In this document: piece by piece, positions 26,657-35,592 of the stretch
Layout of the letters: each line of letters opens with the position of its first letter
Position numbering within the stretch: the stretch's first letter is position 1
Origin: Porphyromonas pogonae
GTDB taxonomy: Bacteria > Bacteroidota > Bacteroidia > Bacteroidales > Porphyromonadaceae
Direction of reading: 5' to 3'
Length of the DNA stretch: 64,000 bases
NCBI RefSeq assembly: GCF_036320655.1
Contig: NZ_CP143258.1
Location: 2,332,001-2,396,000, forward strand
The notes under the pieces: model-generated
The model's database searches: none
Seen by the model: only the letters and a program-made list of their open reading frames with translations
Told to the model about the DNA's origin: nothing
Position numbers and translations under genes: made by a program

Positions 26657-27175
26657 TCATTGCCTGATCTGCTTAATATGTTTAGCAGGTAATCCTCCAT
26701 AAATCGAATTAGATTCTTTATAGGGCTTATTTAACAAGCTATTAGCTCCCAGAACAGAGCCTTTGGGCAGTATTGATCCTCCTAATACAGTACAATTTCC
26801 AGCAACCCATGAACCATATTTTAATATTATAGGAGCACTACTTCCTTTAGCGAAACGATATGACTGATTATAAAAACCATGATTACCATCCACTAACACA
26901 CATTTTGGACCAATCATCACTTGATCTTCTAATGTAATATGGCTTCGTCCAGCTATAATAATACTCATATTGGCTATATAAACATCATCTCCAACTGAAA
27001 TATATTCTAAGCTTTTTAAAATTACATCATGTGCCACCTGAAAATTTCGTCCAGATTTATTCATCATAAGGCCATACAAAAAGCCCCTTAACCTCATCAA
27101 TACCGGAATATCAGGAAAAAAAAACATGATTGTATATATAAACCAAGAATATAGCAATAGAAATTTATGCATCAT
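26657..27175 (-). CDS. Hexapeptide-repeat (left-handed beta-helix) acyltransferase
   Basis: A 172-residue protein with imperfect hexapeptide repeats (VMIGPKCVLVDGNHG, WVAGNCTVLGGSILPKGSVLGANSL) and the C-terminal YGGLPAKHIKQI typical of WcaF/CysE-like transferases. It likely O- or N-acetylates a sugar of the surface polysaccharide. It overlaps the upstream gene by 4 bp, so the two are translationally coupled. Confidence 0.85.
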   Translation of the reverse strand: MMHKFLLLYSWFIYTIMFFFPDIPVLMRLRGFLYGLMMNKSGRNFQVAHDVILKSLEYISVGDDVYIANMSIIIAGRSHITLEDQVMIGPKCVLVDGNHGFYNQSYRFAKGSSAPIILKYGSWVAGNCTVLGGSILPKGSVLGANSLLNKPYKESNSIYGGLPAKHIKQIRQ

Positions 27176-28005
27176 TTTATATTTGAAATATTATCTAATA
27201 CTAACATAGAACTAATTGAAGAAGGGAAAAAGGGTTTTAATATTTTTTTTAATGGTTTTAAAAGAAATATAGCAATTTTTATTTTCATCTGATAATGGAG
27301 TTGAATTCTACAATAGGCTCTTCTAAATTCAAATTTATCAATTAAAAAATTCTGGACATTACTATGCTCTGTTAAACTCCTAGAACCTGCAATTATATAT
27401 TTAAGACCTCTTTCTTTTAGATAATAACGTGTTAATTCATAATTCAATCCATATGTAGGATTATTTTTAGTGTAGTATACACTCAATTTCTCCATTTCTT
27501 CAACAACACAATCTTTCTGAACTAAAACAGCTTCAAACATAGCTGGTAAATTATCTTCAACATGATAACCTATCCAATATTCAACACCTCTAGAAATTGC
27601 CTCGTCAAGATACTCATGGAACATATTTTCATCCATGTCTGGTTTATCTTTTCCATATCTTAAAAAAGCTTCACAATATATTTTATATCCTACATTATGC
27701 ATTTCTTTTGGTGTAACTAATTCATACCTGTATGTAGATAATGATTTCCTAATCTGTTTTTTCACATTTTTAGATTTAAACTTATCAATTTCAATAAATT
27801 TATCTTGAATGATATACCAAAAATTAGTCTCAGCTGTACAATCGAAGTCATAAACTTGTTTTATAAATAGAGCCCCGGATTTCTTCATTAAAAGATTTAA
27901 AGATTTTTTATCTTGAAATTTCCCTAGATATAAATCGTCGTAAAACTCAAGACATCCTTTGTATAATCGATATTGATTAATATCAATCATCACTTTCTCA
28001 TTCAT
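27172..28005 (-). CDS. GNAT/FemAB-like acyltransferase
   Basis: A 277-residue protein without a family name I can fix by eye. The C-terminal half (YYTKNNPTYGLNYELTRYYL, then AGSRSLTEHSNVQNFLIDKF) resembles the C-terminal fold of FemAB/GNAT-type acyltransferases found in polysaccharide clusters. The N-terminal half has no motif I recognise. Stop codon overlaps the start of the hexapeptide acyltransferase gene. Confidence 0.55.
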   Translation of the reverse strand: MNEKVMIDINQYRLYKGCLEFYDDLYLGKFQDKKSLNLLMKKSGALFIKQVYDFDCTAETNFWYIIQDKFIEIDKFKSKNVKKQIRKSLSTYRYELVTPKEMHNVGYKIYCEAFLRYGKDKPDMDENMFHEYLDEAISRGVEYWIGYHVEDNLPAMFEAVLVQKDCVVEEMEKLSVYYTKNNPTYGLNYELTRYYLKERGLKYIIAGSRSLTEHSNVQNFLIDKFEFRRAYCRIQLHYQMKIKIAIFLLKPLKKILKPFFPSSISSMLVLDNISNIK

Positions 28006-28058
28006 TATCTATAATAATTTTAATTAAAATAATCTAAAATATCATTCTCAAAAAGACT

Positions 28059-29363
28059 TCACTTATGAATTATAATTTTTTTTCTAATTTTTTTAAAGGC
28101 AAAGAGCCAAAAAAAGATAGATAAAACTCCAGCCAAAGTATAACTCCACAAATATGCCCAGGCACATTCTTCAACATTTGATGAAGAATATAATAGGGAA
28201 ATATATAAAGCAATACGTAAAAGCATGGTTAATAAATTATATGGGAAAGAAGATATGGCATCTAGTGGATTTCTAAGCAATAAGTATAATGATCTTGGGA
28301 TTAATGAGAAAGCAAGAATTGAAGCCATATTCTTAGCAAGCAGAAATTCGTCATTAAAGAATAGCCTTAATAATATATCACTAAATAATGATATAATAAA
28401 TGCACCAAAGAGAGCTATTATAACAAATATTCCCCCCATAATAAATATCATATTAGAAATCTTTTTGAATTCTTTTTTTGCGTTCCATAAACTAACTCGC
28501 TGTAATATTACATTACCCGTAAAAGCAAAAAGAGGAGCAATGAGCAACTGTATTGATATAGCCGCAGAAAAAAGACCTAAAGATATATTACCATATTTAA
28601 CTTGAATTATAAGTAAAGGAATAAAATCACCCAAGTTCATTAACATATCACTTATCATTCTTGGGAAACCGTAAAGAACAATCTTCTTTATCATTAAAAT
28701 TCTATACTTAAAAGATCTCAAAATCAAAAGATGATTTTGTCTTGTATAAAAGATTAACTTAAATAGAGAATAAATGAAAATAAGCATGCTCCATACAAAA
28801 AATAGCCATTTACAATCAAATGAAAAAAAAACAGCTCCAAATACATAAAAAAGCTGGGTTATAATCTGAATAACATTAAACTCTTTATACTTTCCATTTC
28901 CATTACAATAAGCTAAAACCATACTATTTAAAGCTAGACTTAAAGAATAAAAAAATAGTGTATAAAGCCATTCATGCCCAAAGTTTTTACCTAAAAACAA
29001 ATCTACAGATAAAGATGGATATAATAGCATAAATATAATTAAAACTAGGATATTAATACAAACTACTATATAAGAAGATGTTTGTAAAACACATAGTTTA
29101 TGATATTTAAGATGAGCTTTGTACATAGCAAAAAACCGAGGTAGTGCGATATTCATCCCTCCAACAATAAATACAGCAAGTAAATTTGCACTTCTTTTTA
29201 TAATATTATATGCACCAAATCCTCCAATTCCCAAATGGTTACTAATAATTTTATTTACGATAAAGGCCGTAATAAATATCACAATTTGAGCAAATAAAGA
29301 ATATAAAATATCTTTACCTAATTGGGAAATATAAAATCTCTTTAAAGCTATATGAATATTCAT
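28059..29363 (-). CDS. Wzx-type polysaccharide flippase
   Basis: A 434-residue integral membrane protein with about 12 hydrophobic segments and the N-terminal NKIISNHLGIGGFGAYNII pattern of the oligosaccharide flippase (MATE/MOP) superfamily. It would move the undecaprenyl-linked repeat unit across the inner membrane. Strongly AT-rich compared with flanking housekeeping genes, as usual for acquired wzx genes. Six bp from the polymerase gene. Confidence 0.85.
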   Translation of the reverse strand: MNIHIALKRFYISQLGKDILYSLFAQIVIFITAFIVNKIISNHLGIGGFGAYNIIKRSANLLAVFIVGGMNIALPRFFAMYKAHLKYHKLCVLQTSSYIVVCINILVLIIFMLLYPSLSVDLFLGKNFGHEWLYTLFFYSLSLALNSMVLAYCNGNGKYKEFNVIQIITQLFYVFGAVFFSFDCKWLFFVWSMLIFIYSLFKLIFYTRQNHLLILRSFKYRILMIKKIVLYGFPRMISDMLMNLGDFIPLLIIQVKYGNISLGLFSAAISIQLLIAPLFAFTGNVILQRVSLWNAKKEFKKISNMIFIMGGIFVIIALFGAFIISLFSDILLRLFFNDEFLLAKNMASILAFSLIPRSLYLLLRNPLDAISSFPYNLLTMLLRIALYISLLYSSSNVEECAWAYLWSYTLAGVLSIFFWLFAFKKIRKKIIIHK

Positions 29364-29369
29364 TTTATA

Positions 29370-30413
29370 TTAATCGAATAACCATTTAGAATTTTCTAAC
29401 ATACTTAAAGTCGCAGGAAAAACAAATGTTGGAATTGACAATAAAAATATTAAAAAAAATCTCAATGATATTTTAGAGGATATAGATTTATTATATTCTA
29501 TTATCAAACAAAGGACAGGGATTAGTAACTGCAAAGAGTATATAGAAATACGCTCAACATAAAGAGATGTTCCCATTATTGCTGAACTGGAGATTGATAC
29601 TAACATAATATATAATGTATATTGAATAATTATTCGGTTCAAGCCTTTATTATTTTTAAAAAACTTCAATTTAAAAATAATTAATAATCCTAAGCATAAA
29701 ATCAATAAAGAGTAGAGTAGATTTAAATTCAAACCCGTATTAAAATCATAATCTGTTTTAGCAACAAAAGGTAGAATAATAATCACTGCCAATATCATAA
29801 AGATATACTTTGACATGTTTAAACCAGATTTTGTTTTAATTATAGGCAGAATTCCCAAAAACAATAGTGCTGAATTATGAATAAGGGTAGCTATAAAAAA
29901 AAGAAATATGGTGTATCTATATCTCCCTCCTGTTAAAGACTGAGATAATGCATATAGAAATATGCAAGTCGCGATAAATTGCCTATAAACATTCTGAAAT
30001 GTAAAAACCCCACTAAAGGCTATAAAATAAAGCGGTAAAAAATAATATGGAAGGTTTAATCTATTTCTGATTGATATTAATATAATGAAGCAAATAGCAT
30101 CCCAACAGTAAAAAACAGGCTCAACATGTCCTCCAAAAATATTTTGGCATAAAAATGCAGAAGTAAGCCAAAACAGGCCTTCTTTCACATAGTATAATCC
30201 ATTATCTAGTAGCTCAAACAAATGAATATATTTAATTGTATCAGCATATACAATCATATCACTATGTAAATTTTGCCGAACTATGATTGAAAGCCCCATC
30301 AGAATTATAAAAGAAAAATAATCTATTCTTCTTTTACTTGTATAATAGCCCATAAGAGCAAAAAAAAGAGTAATTATTAAAAGAAAAATATAATATATAT
30401 ATTCCATTTCCAA
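29370..30413 (-). CDS. EpsG-like polysaccharide polymerase (Wzy)
   Basis: A 347-residue polytopic membrane protein with roughly 10 hydrophobic segments. FQNVYRQFIATCIFLYAL and the downstream FIATLIHNSALLFLG match the EpsG/Wzy pattern, where the Arg and His are conserved. It would polymerise the repeat units exported by Wzx. First gene of the minus-strand cluster; very AT-rich. The 258 bp upstream of it (30414-30671) are AT-rich and hold no clear promoter or gene before an IS remnant begins. Confidence 0.75.
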   Translation of the reverse strand: MEMEYIYYIFLLIITLFFALMGYYTSKRRIDYFSFIILMGLSIIVRQNLHSDMIVYADTIKYIHLFELLDNGLYYVKEGLFWLTSAFLCQNIFGGHVEPVFYCWDAICFIILISIRNRLNLPYYFLPLYFIAFSGVFTFQNVYRQFIATCIFLYALSQSLTGGRYRYTIFLFFIATLIHNSALLFLGILPIIKTKSGLNMSKYIFMILAVIIILPFVAKTDYDFNTGLNLNLLYSLLILCLGLLIIFKLKFFKNNKGLNRIIIQYTLYIMLVSISSSAIMGTSLYVERISIYSLQLLIPVLCLIIEYNKSISSKISLRFFLIFLLSIPTFVFPATLSMLENSKWLFD

Positions 30414-30671
30414 TCGATTAAAACAAGATTTAAACTTTAAGTTTTTAATTAAAAAATACAGAGCTAAATTTATTTTTCATATAATCATCTATATTTTTGT
30501 AATTGGATCCTATATTTTTATACCTAAAAGAAGTTTTAAAACCTATCTTTTTTTATCCGCACAAAGGTAGCACAAAATAGGGTTATTATTGATTATTTTT
30601 TAAATTTTGTTGAGATATTAGTAGAATAGGAAAAATTAGGCATACAAACTAAAAATTTTAACCCGTAGATC

Positions 30672-31088
30672 CAATGTTGTCCTAAACGTTTTGTAGATTA
30701 AAGAAAAAGGAAGTAGAGCTAAGTCACAAAATAGTTACCTTAGCAAAGAGCCCTCAACTCCTCTACTTCCTATGTCAAATATAACACTCTTTGCGCAAGC
30801 AATCGGCCAACTGCCGAAAGAAAAAATCAAAACAATCATTCGCAACGCCAAGACAGACAAGCACTGTAAGGGCTATGACACGTGGAGTCAGCTCATGAGC
30901 ATGATGTTCTGTCAATTCTCTAATTGCGATTCGGTTAGAGATATTTCCAATGGTCTTCATTCTGCCAATGGCAATCTCAATCACTTAGGAATAAGTCGTG
31001 CCCCCTCCAAGTCTACTGTTGCATACCAAAACGCTCATCGAGATAGTCAGGTATTCAGAGCTATTTATTATGCCGTCTTTCAATATTT
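30672..31088 (+). mobile_element. IS4-family element, truncated copy
   Basis: Starts with the same end CAATGTTGTCCTAAA and is almost identical to 12788 onwards, but stops inside the transposase gene where an IS5-family element begins. The missing 3' part is not found downstream, so insertion was followed by deletion. Confidence 0.92.
30772..31088 (+). pseudogene. IS4-family transposase, 3' truncated
   Basis: The first 105 or so residues match the intact transposase at 12888-14069 (MSNITLFAQ in place of MANITLFAQ). After FQYL the frame runs into the IS5-family element and adds foreign residues. All three catalytic acidic residues are lost. Confidence 0.92.
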
Positions 31089-32271
31089 GAGACCTTTGCA
31101 CGGTAAGTTGGCAAAAAACAGTCTTAATAGATTGTATATTAGCTATATATTTAGTATATTGTAGTATAAAACTCAGTAGTTTATTATGACAAACAAGCAA
31201 AAAAACACACAAGAAGGGGATGTAACCTTTGGAGACATTCTTTATCAGAGACGATATCGTAAGGTTCAAAATGAATTTTTGAATCAAATTGACCAATTGA
31301 TTGATTGGCGCCCCATCCGTACGTTGATCAATAAGAAATACACGAAGAGACAGAATGCAGTTGGGGCACCTGCCTATGATGTGATACTTCTTTTTAAGAT
31401 GTTGCTTTTGGAAACGTGGTACAATCTCAGCGACGTTGCCTTGGAGGAGCGTGTAAATGATTCCATTTCTTTTTCTCGCTTTTTAGGATTGAAGCTGGAA
31501 GAGGTTTCACCGGATCACAGCACGGTGAGTCGGTTTCGTACCTCCTTGACAGAGCTTAATCTAATGGATCCACTCTTAAAGATGTTTAACAAGCAATTAT
31601 CCAAGCATCATATTTCAGTAAGAGAAGGCGTATTAGTGGATGCAAGTATTGTAGATACCCCCCACAAGCCTAATGGCTGTATCACGATTGAGGTGGCCGA
31701 GGATCGTGAAGATACACGTAGCGAGGAAGCTAAGAAGGCGGAGGCGGATTATCAGAAAACCGTGGTTCGTCAGCGCAAAGGAACCGATGAAGAAGGCAGA
31801 TGGGTGTACAAGCATGGATACCGGTATGGATACAAGAAACATGTGATGACGAATGTTCAAGGGATAGTTCAAAAGGTGATTACCACTCCTGCCAATCGTA
31901 GTGATACGAAGGAGTTCATCCCACTATTGGAAGGAGAGGAAATTCCCAAAGAGACACCTGTTCTTGCGGACAAAGGTTACGCCTCTCAGGAGAATAGAGC
32001 ATACTTACAAAGTCATGGATTACGAGATGGGATAATGCACAAGTCTCATCGCAATACACCGTTAACGGATATGCAGAAAGCCTTTAATAAATCTATAAGC
32101 CCTATACGAAGCACCATCGAGCGTACCTTTGGAAGCATCTGTAGGTGGTTCCATGGAGGGCGATGTCGCTACCGAGGGTTAGCAAAAGCACACACTCAGA
32201 ACGTTATCGAAAGCATCGCCTTTAACCTTTATCGAACTCCGGGGATAATTGTGTCCCATTGTGTCGGATAA
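31089..32271 (+). mobile_element. IS5-family (IS1126-like) element, right end missing
   Basis: Left end GAGACCTTTGCACGG at 31089, followed by a complete transposase gene. The expected right inverted repeat TGCAAAGGTCTC is not found after the gene: sequence changes by 32331 into part of another, oppositely oriented IS. The element therefore cannot move on its own ends. Confidence 0.8.
31186..32271 (+). CDS. IS5-family transposase, IS1126-like
   Basis: A 361-residue DDE transposase, full length. Asp in VLVDASIVDTP, Asp in VLADKGYASQ, Glu in RSTIERTFGSICRWF. The opening (FGDILYQRRYRKVQNEFLNQ) and the DWRPIRTLINKKYTKRQNA segment are, from memory, very close to the IS1126 (ISPg1) transposase of P. 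gingivalis. The gene is intact although its element has lost the right end, so it could still act in trans. Confidence 0.9.
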   Translation: MTNKQKNTQEGDVTFGDILYQRRYRKVQNEFLNQIDQLIDWRPIRTLINKKYTKRQNAVGAPAYDVILLFKMLLLETWYNLSDVALEERVNDSISFSRFLGLKLEEVSPDHSTVSRFRTSLTELNLMDPLLKMFNKQLSKHHISVREGVLVDASIVDTPHKPNGCITIEVAEDREDTRSEEAKKAEADYQKTVVRQRKGTDEEGRWVYKHGYRYGYKKHVMTNVQGIVQKVITTPANRSDTKEFIPLLEGEEIPKETPVLADKGYASQENRAYLQSHGLRDGIMHKSHRNTPLTDMQKAFNKSISPIRSTIERTFGSICRWFHGGRCRYRGLAKAHTQNVIESIAFNLYRTPGIIVSHCVG

Positions 32272-32330
32272 TGTGAGAAAGCCCTCTTCGGAGCCCCTCT
32301 TTGGAGCTCCGAAGGGGTAAGGGGGGCATG

Positions 32331-32645
32331 TTCCGAGGCATTGCAGGGAAAGGAGGGTGTAAACTCCTGCATGCCACAAAAATATTGAAAATAAGCGTTC
32401 TCACTCCATTGTTCTACAACAGATTCATCTGAAATATTGCGCAAATGCTTGAGAATTAAAAGACCACACATTAAACGAATAGGCTTGCCGGGACGACCAT
32501 TGTCTGGGCAATACAAGGAAGAAAAAGCCTCTTCGAACCTTTTCCAATCGATTTTATGGGAAAGTTTATACAGAGGATGTTGCTGGTTGAGCAAATCGTC
32601 CAGCGAAGAGAACAGTGATCGAACTGTTTGAGTAGGGCGTATCAT
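32331..32645 (-). pseudogene. IS5/IS1182-type transposase, N-terminal fragment
   Basis: About 105 residues: KPIRLMCGLLILKHLRNISD, ESVVEQWSENAYFQYFCGMQ, EFTPSFPCNASE, which is the N-terminal domain of an IS5-type transposase. Similarity stops at 32331, where sequence joins the end of the IS1126-like element; no catalytic residue remains. The 32272-32330 junction has a CTTCGGAGC/GCTCCGAAG inverted repeat. Confidence 0.8.
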
Positions 32646-32649
32646 AAAA

Positions 32650-32695
32650 AAATCTGCAAGTTTCTACATCCAAAGATACAAAAACTTGCAGATTT
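32650..32695 (-). promoter_or_regulatory. Promoter and inverted repeat upstream of the IS fragment
   Basis: A perfect 14-bp inverted repeat, AAATCTGCAAGTTT (32650-32663) and AAACTTGCAGATTT (32682-32695). On the minus strand a TTG, 19 bp and TATCTTTG promoter overlaps the upstream arm and the other arm abuts the transposase ATG, so only read-through RNA could form the hairpin. Confidence 0.55.
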
Positions 32696-32896
32696 ATCAA
32701 AGAACAAAAGAGTGTAATTTACTGTATATCAGAAAATAAATACGATTTTAAGGGACGACTAACTATTCATGAAACAATATATTATATTTATGCATTATTA
32801 ACATGATTTCCAAATTATTAAGTCTCAAATTAAGGTTCCAAAGTTTTGTCAAATGGCATTTCTCTGTCGGAACGTTTTTTTTACTATCACTTTTTT

Positions 32897-32993
32897 CTTA
32901 GTTAGGCTTTATTATTTTCTTAGTTAGGTTGTAATATTTTCCTAACTACGTGTACCCGGTAGCGTAACTAAGAAAATAATAGTTCTTAGTTAG
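32897..32993. repeat. Cluster of CTTAGTTAG motifs, cluster 1
   Basis: CTTAGTTAG at 32897, 32919 and 32985, plus inverted or partial forms CTAACTA at 32942 and TAACTAAG at 32965, all within 97 bp. A similar cluster is at 57840-57935. It lies 180 bp downstream of the HU-like gene. The surrounding 32696-33080 holds no gene; a GC-rich hairpin CCCGACC/GGTCGGG is at 33030-33063. Confidence 0.6.
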
Positions 32994-33080
32994 AAAAAAA
33001 GTGAAACGTAACTTGAAAAAACAAGAGATCCCGACCCATCGCTCTGAAGAACGACAGGTCGGGAATGATGTAAATAAGCT

Positions 33081-33126
33081 AAAAAAATTCCGCCGACCGG
33101 ACTTTATTGTCCTGATCAGCGGAATT
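33081..33126 (-). terminator. Terminator of the HU-like gene
   Basis: AATTCCGC / GCGGAATT outer stem with an inner GGAC/GTCC pair, followed on the minus strand by seven T; 50 bp past the stop codon. Confidence 0.85.
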
Positions 33127-33175
33127 GCTTAGGGTGATTATGGTGCTTTGTGATGTACCCGGTGTTTACTTTTCG

Positions 33176-33649
33176 TTAGAGTCCTGTACCGGGCGTAACG
33201 CCGGGATTAGGATTGACGGGCGTATTATTGTCAGGTTTATTGCCTTTGGATGATGGCTTGAGCTTGTCGGTATCCATTACATTGATGGAGATGCCTGTGA
33301 GAGCTTGGCGCATGGCTTTTGATTTGGCAACGACCAAACGGGGCTTTTTCACTGAAGAGCTATCCACTTTCTCGGGATCGGTATGTTGCTTGGACCCGAA
33401 AGAAAAACGATAGGTACCGAGATCGTTGAGACAAACAGAATTTCCCCTGAGAAGCTCTCGACGCAAAATATAGGACAAACGCTCAATAGCACTGCGCACA
33501 TCACCAACAGTGAGCGAGCCTGCATCGGAAATATCGGTTACGACTTCATCAAATGAAATGGTTCTTACTTTTTCAGGCTTTGCAAAATAAACTACCTTGC
33601 CTTTGTTTTGACCTACTTTGGCTACGCTTTTGGATAGATTGAAGTTCAT
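33176..33649 (-). CDS. HU-like (HUHR) DNA-binding protein
   Basis: A 157-residue protein with the HU-type fold: an N-terminal extension (MNFNLSKSVAKVGQNKGK), a region near LTVGDVRSAIERLSYILRR and the DNA-contacting arm region LGTYRFSFGSKQHTD. The C-terminus is a low-complexity Pro/Asn tail (NTPVNPNPGVTPGTGL). This is the Bacteroidetes-specific HU-HIG/HUHR group rather than classical HupA/B. It has a strong promoter and terminator of its own. It lies at the border of the polysaccharide region, where P. gingivalis also has an HU gene, so a role in local regulation is possible but unproven. Confidence 0.85.
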   Translation of the reverse strand: MNFNLSKSVAKVGQNKGKVVYFAKPEKVRTISFDEVVTDISDAGSLTVGDVRSAIERLSYILRRELLRGNSVCLNDLGTYRFSFGSKQHTDPEKVDSSSVKKPRLVVAKSKAMRQALTGISINVMDTDKLKPSSKGNKPDNNTPVNPNPGVTPGTGL

Positions 33650-33721
33650 GATAAAATAAAATTAAAAGTAAATAAATTGTAAAATAAATGGTTGTAACCC
33701 CGACGTCTTTGGGTTACTCTG

Positions 33722-33752
33722 CAAATATACAACATCGGATACCCCTTGTCAA
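33722..33752 (-). promoter_or_regulatory. Strong promoter of the HU-like gene
   Basis: Minus strand CTTGACAAGGGG, then GATGTTG immediately before TATATTTGC; spacing between TTGACA and TATATTTG is 17 bp. The same extended pattern occurs at 43592-43624 (+) and 58252-58283 (-). Predicted 5' leader about 65-70 nt. Confidence 0.7.
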
Positions 33753-33929
33753 GCTTTTGGGCAATTATTTTTAAAATAAAATCACAACACGTTTATATAT
33801 AATAAAATACAAATCAATTGGGTGAAAGATTTTGGATATTGGGGGTGCTTGTGAAAATGAGGGGGAAGTAAGTTGGCATAGCTTATCTTATCGTGAAAAA
33901 GGTTACTTCGTTGTTGCCTCTCACTTTAG

Positions 33930-34083
33930 TAAACTACAGGTTTTCTTGCTTTGGCATAGTGATGGTTTAATGACGGTACTTGGGTATTTCCCCCTTTAGA
34001 AAGCTACAAGTTTTCTCGCCTTGGCATAGCTAAAATAGGAATTTGGCTCTGCCCTCGGCTTACCGAAAACCGTTAGCTAAAGA
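33930..34083 (+). repeat. One partial and one full copy of the 82-bp repeat family
   Basis: Partial copy at 33930-33961 (AAACTACAGGTTTTCTTGC) and a full one at 33992-34083 containing TTGGCATAGC, TTTGGCTCTGCCCTCGGC and TTACCGAAAACCGTTAGC. They fill the gap between the HU-like promoter and the end of rmlA. Confidence 0.75.
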
Positions 34084-34145
34084 GAGTGTAGATTGGCCTC
34101 ATAAAAGAAGACATGAAGGAAAGCCTTATAGGATTAAGGTGTGGT

Positions 34146-35015
34146 TTAAATCAGCGAAAGAAGATATTGCCCATATTGATTTTTCTTCATGGGTTCAGCT
34201 AGGCGACTTATATCACTACGAGTAATCCAGCCTTGATGATAAGCAATCTCCTCCAAGCAAGCAATTTTTAGCCCTTGACGTTTTTCGATGACTTCAACAA
34301 ATCTAGATGCTTCGGACAAAGACTCGTGCGTACCTGTATCGAGCCATGCAAAGCCACGGCCGAGTTGCTGTAAGCGAAGCTGATCCCGTTGCATATAGAT
34401 TTGGTTTACACTTGTGATCTCCAGTTCGCCACGTGCTGAGGGTTTTATCTCTTGGGCAATCTTGACAACATCATTGGTATAAAAATAAAGACCTACTACG
34501 GCATAATTACTTCGAGGCTGAATAGGCTTTTCCTCAAGGCTGATAACCTTGCCGCCTTCGTCAAACTCTGCCACGCCATAACGCTGCGGATCATTGACAT
34601 AATAGCCGAAAATGGTACTCGCCCTTTGTTTACTCACAGCTTCCACAGCATCAGTAAGCATACGACCAAAGCTCTGTCCATAAAATATGTTATCGCCCAA
34701 AACCAAAGCAACATCATCATTACCTATAAATTGCTCACCAATAAGGAACGCCTGTGCAAGTCCGTCTGGAGAAGGTTGCTCGGCATAAGTAAGTTTAAGG
34801 CCATAATCAGCCCCATCGCCCAACAATCTTTTGAAAGAAGGTAGATCATCAGGAGTAGAAATCAGCAAGATATCGCGAATGCCCGCAAGCATCAGTGTGG
34901 ACAAAGGGTAATATACCATAGGCTTGTCATAGATAGGCAATAACTGCTTGCTTACCCCTTTGGTTACGGGGTAAAGGCGTGTACCGGAACCTCCGGCCAA
35001 TACAATTCCTTTCAT
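34146..35015 (-). CDS. rmlA: Glucose-1-phosphate thymidylyltransferase
   Basis: A 289-residue nucleotidyltransferase making dTDP-glucose, the first step of dTDP-rhamnose synthesis. [20 protein letters not shown] is the nucleotide-binding loop; [16 protein letters not shown] and LGDNIFYG are canonical. The next pathway gene rmlB lies 1.5 kb away in divergent orientation, separated by repeats; rmlC and rmlD are not in the window. Confidence 0.96.
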   Translation of the reverse strand: MKGIVLAGGSGTRLYPVTKGVSKQLLPIYDKPMVYYPLSTLMLAGIRDILLISTPDDLPSFKRLLGDGADYGLKLTYAEQPSPDGLAQAFLIGEQFIGNDDVALVLGDNIFYGQSFGRMLTDAVEAVSKQRASTIFGYYVNDPQRYGVAEFDEGGKVISLEEKPIQPRSNYAVVGLYFYTNDVVKIAQEIKPSARGELEITSVNQIYMQRDQLRLQQLGRGFAWLDTGTHESLSEASRFVEVIEKRQGLKIACLEEIAYHQGWITRSDISRLAEPMKKNQYGQYLLSLI

Positions 35016-35250
35016 AAATAGTGAGTTTTGCAGTAAAGTTAAGAAACAGTTTTGAACTTCAGATAATATGTAATACTTAAACGGTTCAACTTTCGGGTCA
35101 CTTCAAGGGAGAAGGCGGATTGATCTCTTTACCACGCTCTATATATCAATTACAATCCTGAATAATTTAACAATGGCAATGTGATCAATCCCACTGCCCT
35201 CTTCTCCAAGGGGAAAGCGACCTGCATTGATATTATTCTGGTAGGAGGTA

Positions 35251-35446
35251 TTTGGTTCTGCCCTCGGCTTACCGAAAACCGTTAGTTAGCAAGACTACAG
35301 GTCTTCTCGCCTTGGCATAGCTCAAATAGGTATTTGGCTCTGCCCTCGGCTTACCGAAAACCGTTAGTTAGCAAGACTACAGGTCTTCTCGCCTTGGCAT
35401 AGCTCAAATAGGTATTTGGCTCTGCCCTCGGCTTACCGAAAACCGT
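35251..35446 (+). repeat. 82-bp tandem repeat, about 2.4 units
   Basis: The phrase TCTGCCCTCGGCTTACCG recurs at 35257, 35339 and 35421, an exact 82-bp period; the intervening sequence is identical in the complete units. Single diverged copies are at 19319, 21055, 33930 and 33992. Upstream (35016-35250) is AT-rich DNA with an interrupted inverted repeat GGAGAAG...GGATTGATC / GATCAATCC...CTTCTCC around 35108-35207. Confidence 0.85.
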
Positions 35447-35592
35447 GAAGAAATGGGTGGGGATTGAGGGGTCTGTAGTAGATTTTGATACGACAATGAT
35501 TTGGATAAAAGAATGAAGAAAGAAGATCGATGTAGGGCTACCGCATCAAATTTAGGCCGATAAGGCAATTTATTGATAATCAAACCCTATTC

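Noticed and set aside
32229-32330. Continuation of the IS5-type fragment frame to 32229
   Set aside because: Similarity to transposases stops at 32331; beyond it the frame reads the junction and the end of the IS1126-like gene in reverse.
32272-32330. Right end of the IS1126-like element
   Set aside because: Looked for TGCAAAGGTCTC or a near match after the transposase stop; none found.
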